64,000 nt of DNA. Origin: Rhizobiales bacterium YIM 77505. Lineage in GTDB: Bacteria; Pseudomonadota; Alphaproteobacteria; Rhizobiales; Beijerinckiaceae. Below the pieces are notes generated by a model, which worked only from the letters and a program-made list of their open reading frames with translations, ran no database searches and was not told where the DNA came from. The stretch is taken from positions 4,127,298 through 4,191,297 of the forward strand of contig JQNH01000001.1 of NCBI GenBank assembly GCA_000745135.1, read 5' to 3'. This document shows, piece after piece, positions 17,684-27,524 of the stretch. How positions within the stretch are numbered: the stretch's first letter is position 1; each line of letters begins with the position of its first letter. The translations under genes and the position numbers were made by a program.

Positions 17684-17827
17684 CCGGCCGCCGAACCGAA
17701 CTATATAAGCAACCCAAGCTTGACCTAATAGAGGCCGTTTCCGGCGCGGACGGCGAGTGTCAACGCGCGGGGTGGGTTTTGGTGTGCGCCATCGCACATC
17801 CCAAACGGGGTGACGGATCGTCGCGCC

Positions 17828-18814
17828 TTAGAAGCTCGCACGCAAGGCGGCAAGAAGACGAGAGAAGTCCGCCGGGGGCGGGCTTTCGAACCGCATGGCC
17901 TTTCCGCTGGTCGGATGCGCAAATCCGAGGAGAGTTGCGTGCAGCGCTTGTCGCCCGAGAGTGGCAAGGGCGTCCTGGGCCTGTGCCGGGAGGCGGCTGG
18001 CCTTGGTCTTGAAGCCTGGCCCGTAGAGAGCGTCTCCGAGAAGAGGGTGGCCCCGGTAGGCCAGATGCACCCGGATCTGGTGGGTGCGCCCGGTCTCGAG
18101 CGTGCAGCGCACGAGGCTCGCGACGGGTTCGGCGCCGAAGCGCTCTTCCACCGCATAATGGGTGCGAGCGTGGCGTCCCTGGCCTTTGGTGACAATCATC
18201 TTTTCCCGGTTGTGGGCGCTGCGGGCGAGGGGAGCGTCGATGACACCCCTCGATGGCTGCGGGGCCCCCCACACGAGAGCAAGATAGGCCCGCTCGAGAG
18301 GTCCGGTTCGCCCATGGTCGGCGAACTGGGCGGAGAGCGACTGATGGGCGCGGTCGTTCTTGGCGACCACGAGGAGCCCGCTCGTGTCCTTGTCGAGGCG
18401 GTGCACGATGCCGGGGCGCCTCACGCCCCCGATGCCGGACAGGCTCTCGCCGCAATGGGCGAGAAGCGCGTTGACGAGGGTGCCTGCCTCGTGGCCAGCC
18501 GCGGGATGAACCACAAGGCCCGCCGGCTTGTCGATCACGATCAGGTCCTCGTCTTCATAGACGATCGCGAGCGCGATCGTCTCGGGTTGCGGATCGGCGG
18601 GACCCGGCGGCGGCATGTCCAGCGCGATCGCGGCACCGGTTGAAACCTTCGCCGCGGGATCACGCACCATCATCCCGTTGACGACGACGTGCCCCTCTCT
18701 GATCAGAGCCTGCAGCCGGCTGCGGGAGAGATCAGGAAAGGCGAGGGCGAGCGCACGGTCGAGGCGTTGTGGTTCAGGATCCGCGTAGACAGTGCAGAGG
18801 CGTGTTTCGCTCAC
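17828..18814 (-). CDS. rluD: RluA family 23S rRNA pseudouridine synthase (RluD-like)
   Basis: A 328-residue pseudouridine synthase, probably modifying helix 69 of 23S rRNA. The N-terminal S4 RNA-binding domain (about 16-65) contains LDRALALAFPDLSRSRLQALI. The catalytic domain (about 85-300) has the motif HRLDKDTSGL with the catalytic Asp (about residue 140), then TGRTHQIRVHLAYRGHPLLGD. The start is GTG 18814; no strong ribosome site is visible. It lies directly upstream of rpoH on the same strand, a common alphaproteobacterial pairing. RluA and RluC paralogues share these motifs, so the exact target is inferred. Confidence 0.88.
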   Translation of the reverse strand: MSETRLCTVYADPEPQRLDRALALAFPDLSRSRLQALIREGHVVVNGMMVRDPAAKVSTGAAIALDMPPPGPADPQPETIALAIVYEDEDLIVIDKPAGLVVHPAAGHEAGTLVNALLAHCGESLSGIGGVRRPGIVHRLDKDTSGLLVVAKNDRAHQSLSAQFADHGRTGPLERAYLALVWGAPQPSRGVIDAPLARSAHNREKMIVTKGQGRHARTHYAVEERFGAEPVASLVRCTLETGRTHQIRVHLAYRGHPLLGDALYGPGFKTKASRLPAQAQDALATLGRQALHATLLGFAHPTSGKAMRFESPPPADFSRLLAALRASF

Positions 18815-18920
18815 GGGCAGACCGGCTCGGATTGAAGAAGCGGACGGACGAGCTTAAGTTGCTCCCGAGGGCTTGAAGGCTCGCCGCCCCGCAGTTATAC
18901 GAGCGGCCTCCGCCGCAAAA

Positions 18921-18993
18921 GCTCCCTTCGTCTAGCGGTCCAGGACGTCGCCCTCTCACGGCGAAAACAGGGGTTCGAGTCCCCTAGGGAGCG
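18921..18993 (+). tRNA. tRNA-Glu (anticodon CUC)
   Basis: A full cloverleaf is visible: acceptor GCTCCCT/AGGGAGC, a D-arm with GTC/GAC, an anticodon stem TCGCC/GGCGA around loop CTCTCAC (anticodon CTC), and a T-arm with GGTTCGAGTCC. The discriminator is G, followed by an encoded CCA (18994-18996). It marks the left edge of the accessory region. Confidence 0.95.
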
Positions 18994-18996
18994 CCA

Positions 18997-19646
18997 ATCT
19001 TTTCAATGACTTAGCCCAATGCGCCCGAGAACGAAACAAGGTCTGGGTAGTTTTTGGGGAGTAAGCGTCGCGATCCCCGCGCCAAAGCAAACGATGACGC
19101 TGACCTCACCCCTCCCCCGGGGAGGCAGCCGACTCCTTAAACGTGTCGCACGCGTTCGTTCTCAAACGACTTGACTGGGAGCGTCACATTTCACTTCGTG
19201 CTCGGCCCTCCGGTTCGCTATAGACCTTGTTACGCGAATAAAGAGACGCGCAGCGGAAAGCTTGATGAACCTGGCCGCGGTAGGTCTGCAGCTGCACTCA
19301 ACGGGCAGTAGAGCCTAACTGTTGCTCCCCGATCATCGGGTTGAGTCGCCGATAGCACGCGATGTAGCCAAGGCGGACGCGCGAAGATTGCGCGCAGGTA
19401 GCCATTGCGAAGTGGAGCGGCAACTGGCGAGCGGTTACGTGTTGCGGGTTTACAGATTTTTGTCGTGAGCAAACCCTGCCGGCCTGCGCCGGCAGGGTTA
19501 CCGCAATGAGGCCCTGGCGAAGCCAGGGAAGGATGAGGTGCTGCGATGCTCCTCACCGCACCAGTTTCGTCTTCAATCAGGCCGGGGAGGCTTTCCCGCG
19601 CGGTTCGCTCTGACAGCCGCCCCGGAGGCTCCCGCCATCGATCGCT
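18997..19646. other. Gene-free stretch between tRNA-Glu and the IS256 fragment
   Basis: About 650 bases with no coding frame I can support. Composition is less GC-rich than the core on either side. Toward its right end sits a cluster of stem-loops (19472-19555). I found no duplicate of the tRNA-Glu 3' end here. Confidence 0.6.
19472..19555. other. Cluster of three adjacent stem-loops
   Basis: Stem 1 is a perfect 12-bp pairing, AACCCTGCCGGC/GCCGGCAGGGTT, with loop CTGC (19472-19499). Stem 2 is CCCTGGC/GCCAGGG with loop GAA (19512-19528). Stem 3 pairs TGAGG with CCTCA (19534-19555). Together they could be a small structured RNA or a mobile-element end; no known family was recognised. Confidence 0.5.
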
Positions 19647-20250
19647 GGGGTAGCGTCCACGGACGTGGTGTAATTTCGAGGAGCGACGCGGGTGGAATTT
19701 GCGGTGGAGATTTCGCTGCCGTCCATGCCCCGCATCGGGTGGTCACCGGGCCTGTCGGATAAGGTGGAGTTTGAGGACTTCAACCTGACCGAAAGGGGAA
19801 CCCCGATGACCGACGACAGACTACCGCTGGCCGAGCTTGCCGCGAAGAGCGGCGACGCCGATTTCCTGCGCGCCATTGCCGAGAGCGTGCTGCAACTGAT
19901 CATGGAGGCCGATGTCGAGGGCCTGATCGGGGCCGGCCGCTACGAGCGCGGCGAGGCGCGCCAGACGTGGCGCAACGGCTACCGCGAGCGCTCGCTCGAC
20001 ACGCGGCTGGGCACGCTGAACCTGAAGATCCCGAAGATGCGCAGCGGGGCCTACTTTCCCGGCTTCCTGGAGCCGCGCAAGACGGTGGAGAAGGCGCTGG
20101 TGGCCGTGATCCAGGAAGCCTGGATCAACGGCGTCTCGACGCGCAAGGTCGATGAACTGGTGCAGGCCATGGGCATGACCGGCATCTCGAAGTCGTCGGT
20201 GTCGAAGCTGTGCAAGGACATTGACGAGCGGGTGAATGCTTTCCTCAAGC
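19647..20250 (+). mobile_element. IS256 family element, left part only
   Basis: The transposase frame starts at ATG 19806 (MTDDRLPLAEL) and keeps only the N-terminal 148 or so residues of a normally near-400-residue IS256-type transposase. Recognisable segments are RNGYRERSLDTRLGTLNLKIPK, EKALVAVIQEAWINGVSTRKVDEL and KSSVSKLCKDIDE. Homology stops near 20250, where cas3 helicase sequence begins in another frame. The left terminus is probably the GGGTAGCGTCCAC region near 19647. The downstream catalytic part and right end are missing, so the element cannot transpose. Confidence 0.82.
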
Positions 20251-20251
20251 G

Positions 20252-22693
20252 CCCGCCATCATTGTCTCCACCGTGGACATGGCAGGCTCGCGCCTGCTCT
20301 TCTCGGGCTATGGGGTCAGCCGCTGGTCGCGCTCGAACCAGGCAGGGCTGCTCGGCGTAGACAGCCTGATCGTGCTCGACGAGGCGCATATCGCACCGGC
20401 GTTCCACAATGCGGTACAGAGCGTCCTGGAACTACAAAGGCAGACGTCGGCGCCGGTGGGGATTCCGGCGCTAAAGCTTCTGCCCCTCTCGGCCACCTCG
20501 CACGAAAAAAGTTCCGGGAATGTCTTCCGTCTGGACGCTGACGATGATGACGATTCCCTCGTGGCACGCCGCATAGGCCGGACACGGCCGACCAAGAGGA
20601 TCATCTTCGAGGCGCTGCCAAGCACGAAGGACGCGCTCCCGGACGCACTGGCGGAAAAGGCTGCGGCGTTCGACAAGACGGCGCGCGCCATCGTTGTCTT
20701 CTGCAATTCGCGAACCGTCGCGAACGACACGGGCGACGCCCTGCGCAAGAAGCTCGCCAAATCGCGAGACCTCAAGGAAACTGAGGTGAGAGAGGATGTG
20801 GCTCTGATCACCGGCGCACGCCGCGGCAAGGAGCGCGACGAGCTCGTCGAGAAAGAAACCTACCGCGCCTTCACCTACAGGGATGGGAAACGCGATCTGC
20901 CAGAGGACGGCCGCACCCGGTACCTGATCTGCACCGCCGCTGGCGAGGTCGGGGCGGACCTCGACGCGGACGCCGCCGTCATGGACCTGGTCCCGCTCGA
21001 ACGCATGATCCAGCGCCTTGGCCGCGTCAATCGCCGCGGCGAATGCGAAGAGCCGGCACCTGTCGTCATTCACTATGATCCTGCTGCGTTGAAGGTCTTG
21101 GCCTCCGACAAGGAGGAGAAGAAGGCCGAGGCGGGGCGCCTCGCTGCCACCAAGGCGGCGCTCGAAACGCTGCCGAGGCTGGACGGAGGTTTCGACGCAT
21201 CGCCGGTGCACGTCGCCGCGCTTGACCTGGCCGTAAGGCGGGCCGCGTCGTCGCCGCCTCCGAAGATTCCAGTGATCGAGCGCGAGCATGTCGAGGCCTG
21301 GGCGCTGACATCGCTCAAGGATCATCCGGGCCGGCCTGAAGTCGATCCGTTCCTGCGCGGCATCGTTGACGAGGAGCCGCAGACCACCGTCGCATGGCGG
21401 GCCGACGTTGCACAGCTGGCCCAGCTTCCTGCGCGCGCTATCGAGCAGGCGCTGGCCGCTGCGCGCCTGATGCCGGTCGAGACGCTTGAAGCCCCGACGC
21501 GAGAGGTTGTGCAATTCCTGCAACGGCGGATCAAGGCGCTGCAAAAGAGCTGGAAGCAGGAGCGGGACTCGGGCGAGGAGCCGCGCGGTTCGGCGCGCCT
21601 TCTTGTACTTAAGCGTGGAAAAGTCATCGGACGCGGCGAGATCACAGATGAGAGCGCGGTCCTTCACCTGTCGGCGGCCGGAGAAGAGTGGACCGAACTG
21701 CGGCTCGACGGGGATCTCAAGGACATTCAGGACGCGCTCGCCTATACGACCGTTCTATTTGAGCCGGTGTTTGGCGGCTTGGATAAGGACGGCGCGCTGG
21801 ACGCCGATGCGGATGAGCGCGATGGCTTGCACGTGCAGCCCACGGACGAGCAAATCCAATGGGGCCTCGTGATCCGGCTGGTGATGCCGCCAACCGACGG
21901 CGGCGACGCTCAGGTTCGGCTGTTAACGACGCCGGCCTTCCAGGGCGCGGAGGAGGCATTGCGGCAATACGAGATTGCGCCTTCGGTGCGTCGCCTCGGC
22001 CTGCGTCGTGCGTGGTTCGCCGAGCTGCCGCCCAAAAGCGGCAACCCGGACGACGACGGGCCCATCCTCGAATACTGGAAGCATTGGGATGTCGACGGCG
22101 AGACCGGCGCCGCCAGTGAATCGCAAGGCTTGGACGAGCACCAGGACGAGGCGAAGGGGGAAATGAGGAGGCTTACGCAGCGGCTTGGCTTGTCGTCCGA
22201 GCTTGCGGACACTCTGATCCGCAGCATCGCCATTCACGACGTCGGCAAGGCGCGGAAGGTCTGGCAGGACGGGATGGGCGTTCCGCTGGCCGATAGGCCG
22301 CTGGCCAAGAGCGGCCGGCGCGGTCCGGGCGTGCGCGGTTATCGGCACGAATTCGGGTCGCTGCGCGATGCGCTTTACAAGGAGGAGGTCGCCACGGCGC
22401 TTGCCGGATTGAGTGATGAGCATCGCGACCTTGCGCTTCACCTAATCGCTTCGCATCACGGCCGGGCGCGACCGTCGATCCTGGCGGAGGACGAAGAGGA
22501 GATTTTCCCTGCGGTTCTGGATGAGGACGCGTTGCAGGCCGCCATCCGCTATGTGCGCCTGCAACGCCGGTGGGGCCCCTGGGGTCTCGCGTGGCTCGAA
22601 GCCCTGTTCCGCTCGGTGGACGCGACCGTCTCCCGTCGTCTGGAGATCGAAGGCGAGACGGACATTTCCGCGAGCCGGGAGGCGGCGGAATGA
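20252..22693 (+). pseudogene. cas3: Type I-G Cas3 helicase-nuclease, 5'-truncated
   Basis: About 813 residues of a Cas3 protein that lacks its N-terminus. Visible helicase motifs are DEAH in LIVLDEAHIA, LSATS (motif III), ICTAAGEVGADL (motif V) and QRLGRVNRRGE (motif VI). The Walker A/motif I region that should lie some 150-200 residues upstream is gone. A C-terminal HD nuclease domain, the arrangement typical of type I-G, is present, with DEHQDEA, IHDVGKA, YRHEFGS and SHHGRARP. The frame has no credible start; GTG 20273 is the first possible. Without motif I it should not hydrolyse ATP. It overlaps the cas8 start by ATGA. Confidence 0.85.
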
Positions 22694-23544
22694 GCAGGTT
22701 CCAGGTCGATGTCGATCTCGGCAATCCGGGGCAGCTTCTCGCCTGCTGCGGGCTGCTCGAAGCCGCCGACCGAGCCTGGCGCGACCGCGCCTTCGTCACG
22801 GGCCATTTCGACGGCGGTCGCTTTTGCATCGAAGCGCCGGGGAACATTTCCGCTGTCGTCGAATGGCTCCGGCAAGCCTCAGTGAAGAACGTTCAGCAGA
22901 AGCCCCAAAAACGCGCGCGGGGTTCAAACAGCGCATTGGCCGAATACGACTATTCCGGATCGGGCGACGATCCGGCGGTCCTGTGCTGGCCGGATGGCAG
23001 CGAATGGCGGCTGAATAGTTGGAGCGGGGAGGATTTCGGCCGCACGCGCATCAAGACTTTTGCGGGGCAGATGAAGGGCCCGAAGGTCGTGGCGCACCTT
23101 CTCGATTGGATGGGCTCGTTAGAGGTGGACACGCCACACTTGTTTGATTTGGGCTACGAAGGAAATGCTTCGGTGTTCGGCTTCGACGCGCGAAAAGGGC
23201 GCGCGGCGCTGGATGTCGGCTTCTCGCAGGATGCCCTTGGTATCTCCGGTCAAGATTTCCCTGCCGTTGAACTCTTCGCCGCCATCGGCCTGCAGGGTTT
23301 TCGGCCACGACAGGATGGTGACGCGCTCGTCCTCGGGGTGTGGCAACAGCCTTTGCCCGTGGAGCTCGCGCGCGCCGCCGCCGGCTGTGCCTTCACGCCA
23401 CCCGGCCTGCGGCGCTTCCGTTTTCGCCTTCTCGGGCGCAAGGAACGGAGCGGCGTCGCCGGCGCACCGAACGATCAATACAAGGCGTTCACGCGCGCAC
23501 AAGAGATTTTCGGACGAGAAGGGGAGGAGATTGAGGATGACTGA
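22690..23544 (+). CDS. Type I-G CRISPR-associated Cas8-like subunit (Csb3/GSU0052 family)
   Basis: A 284-residue protein in the position and style of the Cas8-type large subunit of subtype I-G. Its N-terminus, VDLGNPGQLLACCGLLEAADR, matches the family pattern. The sequence then has a charged segment (about 75-90) and SWSGEDFGRTRIKTFAGQM. It should be part of the crRNA-guided surveillance complex that recognises target DNA. The start overlaps the cas3 stop by ATGA and the stop overlaps the cas7 start by 8 bases, so the operon is translationally coupled. The family is assigned by context and N-terminal pattern; the alternative large subunit Csx17 is much longer. Confidence 0.7.
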   Translation: MSRFQVDVDLGNPGQLLACCGLLEAADRAWRDRAFVTGHFDGGRFCIEAPGNISAVVEWLRQASVKNVQQKPQKRARGSNSALAEYDYSGSGDDPAVLCWPDGSEWRLNSWSGEDFGRTRIKTFAGQMKGPKVVAHLLDWMGSLEVDTPHLFDLGYEGNASVFGFDARKGRAALDVGFSQDALGISGQDFPAVELFAAIGLQGFRPRQDGDALVLGVWQQPLPVELARAAAGCAFTPPGLRRFRFRLLGRKERSGVAGAPNDQYKAFTRAQEIFGREGEEIEDD

Positions 23545-24628
23545 CCTCGGAAACAAGTTGAATGAATGGGCGGAAGGCAAGGCCGCGGCGCTTGTGCTGG
23601 AGCAGCCGCTGCGGCCGGTGGTCGGCACGCTGGTTTTTCCGCCGACCTTCGCGCCGGCGAAGAAAGGCGATCCGTCGGACTACATCATCGACGAAGTCGA
23701 CGGACAACGCGTGGCCACGCTTGACACGCCCGGCGCCGAAGCGAACCGGCTGGAGCCGCTATTTATGCCGCCGCCCAAGGGACATCAGGAACTAAGCGAG
23801 CTTGTCCCGCAGATCACAATCACGGCAGGGAACACGCAAAAGAACCTGCTCGAGCTCGGTCACCGCGCCGCCGACGCATTGGTGCGATCCGTGCCGGATA
23901 AGGCAAAGATGGTGGAAGCGGCGTTCGAGCAGGTGCTGGTAGGCGATTACGGTGCCCTTGCGGCCTTTGCACCGACCTCTCTGGTCTTCGGCGCGTGGGA
24001 CAGTCGCGGAACTGGTGCAAAATTGCCGCGCCTTCTCGAGGCGCGCATTGATGCTTATGGAGTCGAGAAACGGCATCGCGCCGCACAGTACTTCTCTGCA
24101 ATCGATTATGTCGAAACGGGCTTGCTTGAGCAAAGCAAGGACAAGAAGCAACTCGACCAACGCTCTCAGGCAGGCTTCCGCGATTCACCGAGCGGGCGCC
24201 AGCCCGGTGGAGTCGAACTCGTCGACGGCGGCCGCATTGTTCGCACTCTGACCGTGCATCTCGCCGGTATCCGGCGGCTCGGATGCGGGACGGATTCCGA
24301 GCGTGGATCTCAATTGCGGCAGTACATACTGGGTCTTGCCCTTGCCGCTGCGACCGCGCCGATGCCGCTGTTTCTCCGTCAAGGCTGCAGCCTCGTTCCT
24401 CCGAGGGATCAGCCGCAGGCAAGGTGGCGTGTAGTCGCTTTCGACGGCTCGGAGGAAGCGATCGACCTGCCGCATGATGCGGTCCTGGCCTATGCGCGGG
24501 CAGCACGTGACCGGCTGTTTCCGAGGGGCTTCAAACCCGAGACCTGGACTGCAACCAAAGAGGGCGCGCAAGCCGAGGTCAAGAAACGGGCCAAGGGTGA
24601 CGACGAGGTTGCCGCGGCGTCCCAATGA
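23537..24628 (+). CDS. csb1: Type I-G Cas7 backbone protein (Csb1/GSU0053 family)
   Basis: A 363-residue Cas7-type RAMP protein forming the crRNA-binding backbone of the type I-G Cascade. Recognisable family features are the N-terminal LRPVVGTLVFPPTFA, GNTQKNLLELGHRAADALVR, and FGAWDSRGTGAKLPRLLEARI (about 152-172), then a C-terminal Gly/Arg region. ATG 23537 is chosen because the longer upstream frame overlaps cas8 and shows no homology. It overlaps cas8 by 8 bases and csb2 by 4 bases. The frame is intact with no internal damage. Confidence 0.85.
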   Translation: MTDLGNKLNEWAEGKAAALVLEQPLRPVVGTLVFPPTFAPAKKGDPSDYIIDEVDGQRVATLDTPGAEANRLEPLFMPPPKGHQELSELVPQITITAGNTQKNLLELGHRAADALVRSVPDKAKMVEAAFEQVLVGDYGALAAFAPTSLVFGAWDSRGTGAKLPRLLEARIDAYGVEKRHRAAQYFSAIDYVETGLLEQSKDKKQLDQRSQAGFRDSPSGRQPGGVELVDGGRIVRTLTVHLAGIRRLGCGTDSERGSQLRQYILGLALAAATAPMPLFLRQGCSLVPPRDQPQARWRVVAFDGSEEAIDLPHDAVLAYARAARDRLFPRGFKPETWTATKEGAQAEVKKRAKGDDEVAAASQ

Positions 24629-26931
24629 CCCTCTGGTTCTCGATCGAGGTCCGGTTTCTCACCGGACGCTATCACGGGCGCGATCCGTACACGCGGCCCG
24701 AATGGCCGCCGACGCCGCTGCGCCTGTTCCAGGCGATCACCGCCGGCGCCTTGTCGGGTCGCTGGGCCGTCGAGAACCGCGACGCAAGCGAGAAGGCGTT
24801 GCGCTGGATCGAGTCGCTCGGTGCTCCCGAAGTCGTTCTCGCGCCGCCAGCGCATACTCTCAAGCCCTATCGTATCGCCGTGCCGAACAATCAGGCGGAC
24901 CGGCACGTCCCCGCTCTCCGAAAGGGAGCGCATCTCGACCGGCTGCTTGCGGGCGACAAGGAACTGAAGGTCGTGCGGCCGCGGATCGTCGGGCGCGCGC
25001 CGCTGATCTATGCATGGCGGATTGAGGAGGCCGACCGCAGCGCGGCCGAGGCGGCCCGCGCCGTGGTGCGCCGCCTCGTCGCGCTGGGCACAGGCCTCGA
25101 TCATGCCGTCGCCGATGTTCGGATAGGCCCTGATCGTCCCGTCGCAGATGGAAACGTTTCATACCAACCGGGCGTCTCGCCCTGTAAAGGGACACTCGAC
25201 AGCCTGGTCAAGCTTCACCACGCGCAGTTGGAGCGGCTCAAGACCGGAAGCCTGCGCGAGAACCTTCCGCCTGTGCGATACCAGCGGCCGCCGTCCGCCG
25301 CCGACATGGCCGTGCACTTGCTGTTCGCAATCCGCACTCCCTCCGACGAGAAGGACGCCCCGCTCCCGGTCGATCCGAAGAACACAGCCATGCTTGCCCA
25401 GGCCATCCGATTGATGCTCGCGGAGCGTCTGGCCAATGCCATGCTTCGTAATCCGCGAGCGGCGCCCAACACATCGCCGGAGGAGATCGAGAGGCTAGTG
25501 ATCGGGCGCGGGGCAGAGGCTGCTGACACAGCGATGCGGCTGTGCGTAGCGCCGCTGCCCTCCATCGGCCATGAGCATTCCGGTGGCCTGATTCGCCGAG
25601 TGTTTGTCAGCGTGCCGGGCAACTTTCCCGTCCCGGCAGAGAGCGTGCGCCGTGCCTTGACGGGCTGCGAGGTCGAATTCGGTGCACCACCGTCGTTCCT
25701 GAGGGTCCAGTTGGTTCCGATCGAGTTGGACGACGAGCGCGAACGGAGTATGAGTTCCCGCTATCTCGGCCGGGCGCGCATATGGCGGTCGGTTTCGCCC
25801 GTTGTCCTCCCCGGCCACCGACCACCTCCGCGCACAATACGAGATCGGACCGCGCCGCCGGGGACTGAGGAATCGCAAATGCGCGCCGATGCGCGGCGAC
25901 GCAAAGACGAAGCAGTGCTGTTCGAGAAGTCACTGAAGCATGCTGGTCTGGAAAAGGTTCTAGCTTTCCGGCTGCGGCGGGAGCCCTTCGGAGCACAGCA
26001 GCCGCGAGCGGATGCGGCTTGGCGACTGCCAGCGAGCAGGCATGACCCGCACTGTGTTTGGCTTGCCGGACGCCCCAGGCTCCATGCGGAGATTGTTTTC
26101 GACGAGCCGCGGGCCGGTCCGATTCTGATCGGCGACGGCCGATTCCTTGGATTAGGGCTGTTTCACGCCGTCAGGGATGAGGCGCCCGGACGGCCGGAAG
26201 CGGCGCGCTATCGGCTGGGGCCGAATGGGCGGCCACGGATAGAAAGGACGGTGTTCATTGCAGATGTCCTGCGGCGCGCGCTGATGGCCGGTGGTTATCC
26301 TCCTCAGGAGTTTTCCGGTCACGACGCCGACGGCCCGCTGCGCGCCGACCCCGCGCACGCGCATGCATTCTTCCTGCCCGAGGACGCGGACGGCGACGGC
26401 CTGATCGACCACCTGACCGTCTACTGCAGGTGCGGCTTTTCCGACAACGCGCTCGATCGGCTGCATCGACTCAGCCGTCTTTGGTGGAGCGGTGGACGAG
26501 GCTCGGCAGGCAGCGGTGAGGTCGACGTTTCTCTTGAGGCGATCGCACCACCTGAAGCGATCCCAGGCCTCGTTCCGCTCGTCGCGCCGAGCCGCATCTG
26601 GCGATCCGCCACGCCCTACTTCATGGCCCGCTTCCGCAAGAGATCGGAAATGGCTGTCGATCGAGCGATCCTCGTCCGAAACCAACTTCAGCGAGAGTGG
26701 ACGTTGCGCTTTCCCGACGCGCCGCTTCCCGACGTGAAGCTTCTGGATGGGGCGGATGAGGCAAATACCCGGAGGAAAATCGACTTCGCTCGCACGAGCC
26801 GCGATCGTGTCGCGCCCGATACGCGCGGCAGCCTTGTCCGGCTGCAGTTCCCGACGCCTGTTGCGGGCCCGCTCGCGCTCGGGCGTTCTGCCCATTTCGG
26901 TCTCGGTCTCTTCATTGCTGAAAGGGAGTAA
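24625..26931 (+). CDS. csb2: Type I-G Cas5-Cas6 fusion (Csb2/GSU0054 family)
   Basis: A 768-residue fusion that processes pre-crRNA and caps the crRNA 5' end. The N-terminus (TLWFSIEVRFLTGRYHGRD, PPTPLRLFQAI) is the Cas5 RAMP start. The segment with HAHAFFLPEDADGDGLIDHL (about 578-597) is typical of Csb2. Two glycine-rich RAMP loops are visible, GPILIGDGRFLGLGLF (about 496-512) and GPLALGRSAHFGLGLF at the extreme C-terminus. The protein is longer than many Csb2 members as I recall them. It is the last gene of the coupled operon; the cas4-cas1 fusion and cas2 that usually follow are missing. Confidence 0.82.
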   Translation: MTLWFSIEVRFLTGRYHGRDPYTRPEWPPTPLRLFQAITAGALSGRWAVENRDASEKALRWIESLGAPEVVLAPPAHTLKPYRIAVPNNQADRHVPALRKGAHLDRLLAGDKELKVVRPRIVGRAPLIYAWRIEEADRSAAEAARAVVRRLVALGTGLDHAVADVRIGPDRPVADGNVSYQPGVSPCKGTLDSLVKLHHAQLERLKTGSLRENLPPVRYQRPPSAADMAVHLLFAIRTPSDEKDAPLPVDPKNTAMLAQAIRLMLAERLANAMLRNPRAAPNTSPEEIERLVIGRGAEAADTAMRLCVAPLPSIGHEHSGGLIRRVFVSVPGNFPVPAESVRRALTGCEVEFGAPPSFLRVQLVPIELDDERERSMSSRYLGRARIWRSVSPVVLPGHRPPPRTIRDRTAPPGTEESQMRADARRRKDEAVLFEKSLKHAGLEKVLAFRLRREPFGAQQPRADAAWRLPASRHDPHCVWLAGRPRLHAEIVFDEPRAGPILIGDGRFLGLGLFHAVRDEAPGRPEAARYRLGPNGRPRIERTVFIADVLRRALMAGGYPPQEFSGHDADGPLRADPAHAHAFFLPEDADGDGLIDHLTVYCRCGFSDNALDRLHRLSRLWWSGGRGSAGSGEVDVSLEAIAPPEAIPGLVPLVAPSRIWRSATPYFMARFRKRSEMAVDRAILVRNQLQREWTLRFPDAPLPDVKLLDGADEANTRRKIDFARTSRDRVAPDTRGSLVRLQFPTPVAGPLALGRSAHFGLGLFIAERE

Positions 26932-27524
26932 ACGACAAGCAGAGTGTGGTTGGCTCAGTGTTCGCACGCGGTGTCGCTGCGGCGCTCTATTATGCGAGGA
27001 GTTGGCGCCCGAGGACATCCATGCTGCTTCAGAATTCCAATATGTGCTCAATTCTGTCGCTCGCCAGTTGCTCTCATCGGCGGGTCGAGTCTGTTTAAGC
27101 TCACCGATCAGTCAGGCAGCCAAGGATTGGTGTGAGGTTGCAAGCTGCCCCCCGCCGATGTCGGGAACGCAAACATCGCTGTCGCTGGTGCGCTCTTAAG
27201 GCACCGTGGACAACCACTCGGCTGCCATGCTCGTCGCGTAGCAGAAGATGGTTGCCAGGTGCCCGGCGCAGGCGTTTCGTGACCCATGCTTCATCAGCGC
27301 CGCGGCCTTGCTGAGAGAACGCAGCTCTAATCGGCTCTCTCCAGTTGCTCCCGGTTTTTGGGGTCGAGCGTCAGTCGAGCGCTGCCACGCCCGCCACCGA
27401 CCTTGCTCCTTGGCGACATCGGGGCGGTCCTGCTCGGCCGCGTGGGACGTGTTTTATGGAATGGCCTGCCCCTCCTCGGCCGCATCCGCCTGGGATGCCC
27501 TGCTGATGAGAGAAGGAGCGGACC
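26932..27524. other. Gene-free stretch between csb2 and the IS110 remnant
   Basis: About 590 bases with no supported gene. I looked for evenly spaced repeats of 28-37 bases, as expected of a CRISPR array, and saw none. The right 150-200 bases probably belong to the IS110 element, whose left non-coding end can encode a bridge RNA, but decay prevents a structural call. Confidence 0.6.

Noticed and set aside
17690..17750. Specific rpoH promoter
   Set aside because: A TATATAG is present on the minus strand but no convincing -35 element at normal spacing, so no promoter feature was listed.
26932..27524. CRISPR array next to the cas genes
   Set aside because: No regularly spaced repeated 28-37-base units are visible here or between tRNA-Glu and the IS256 fragment.
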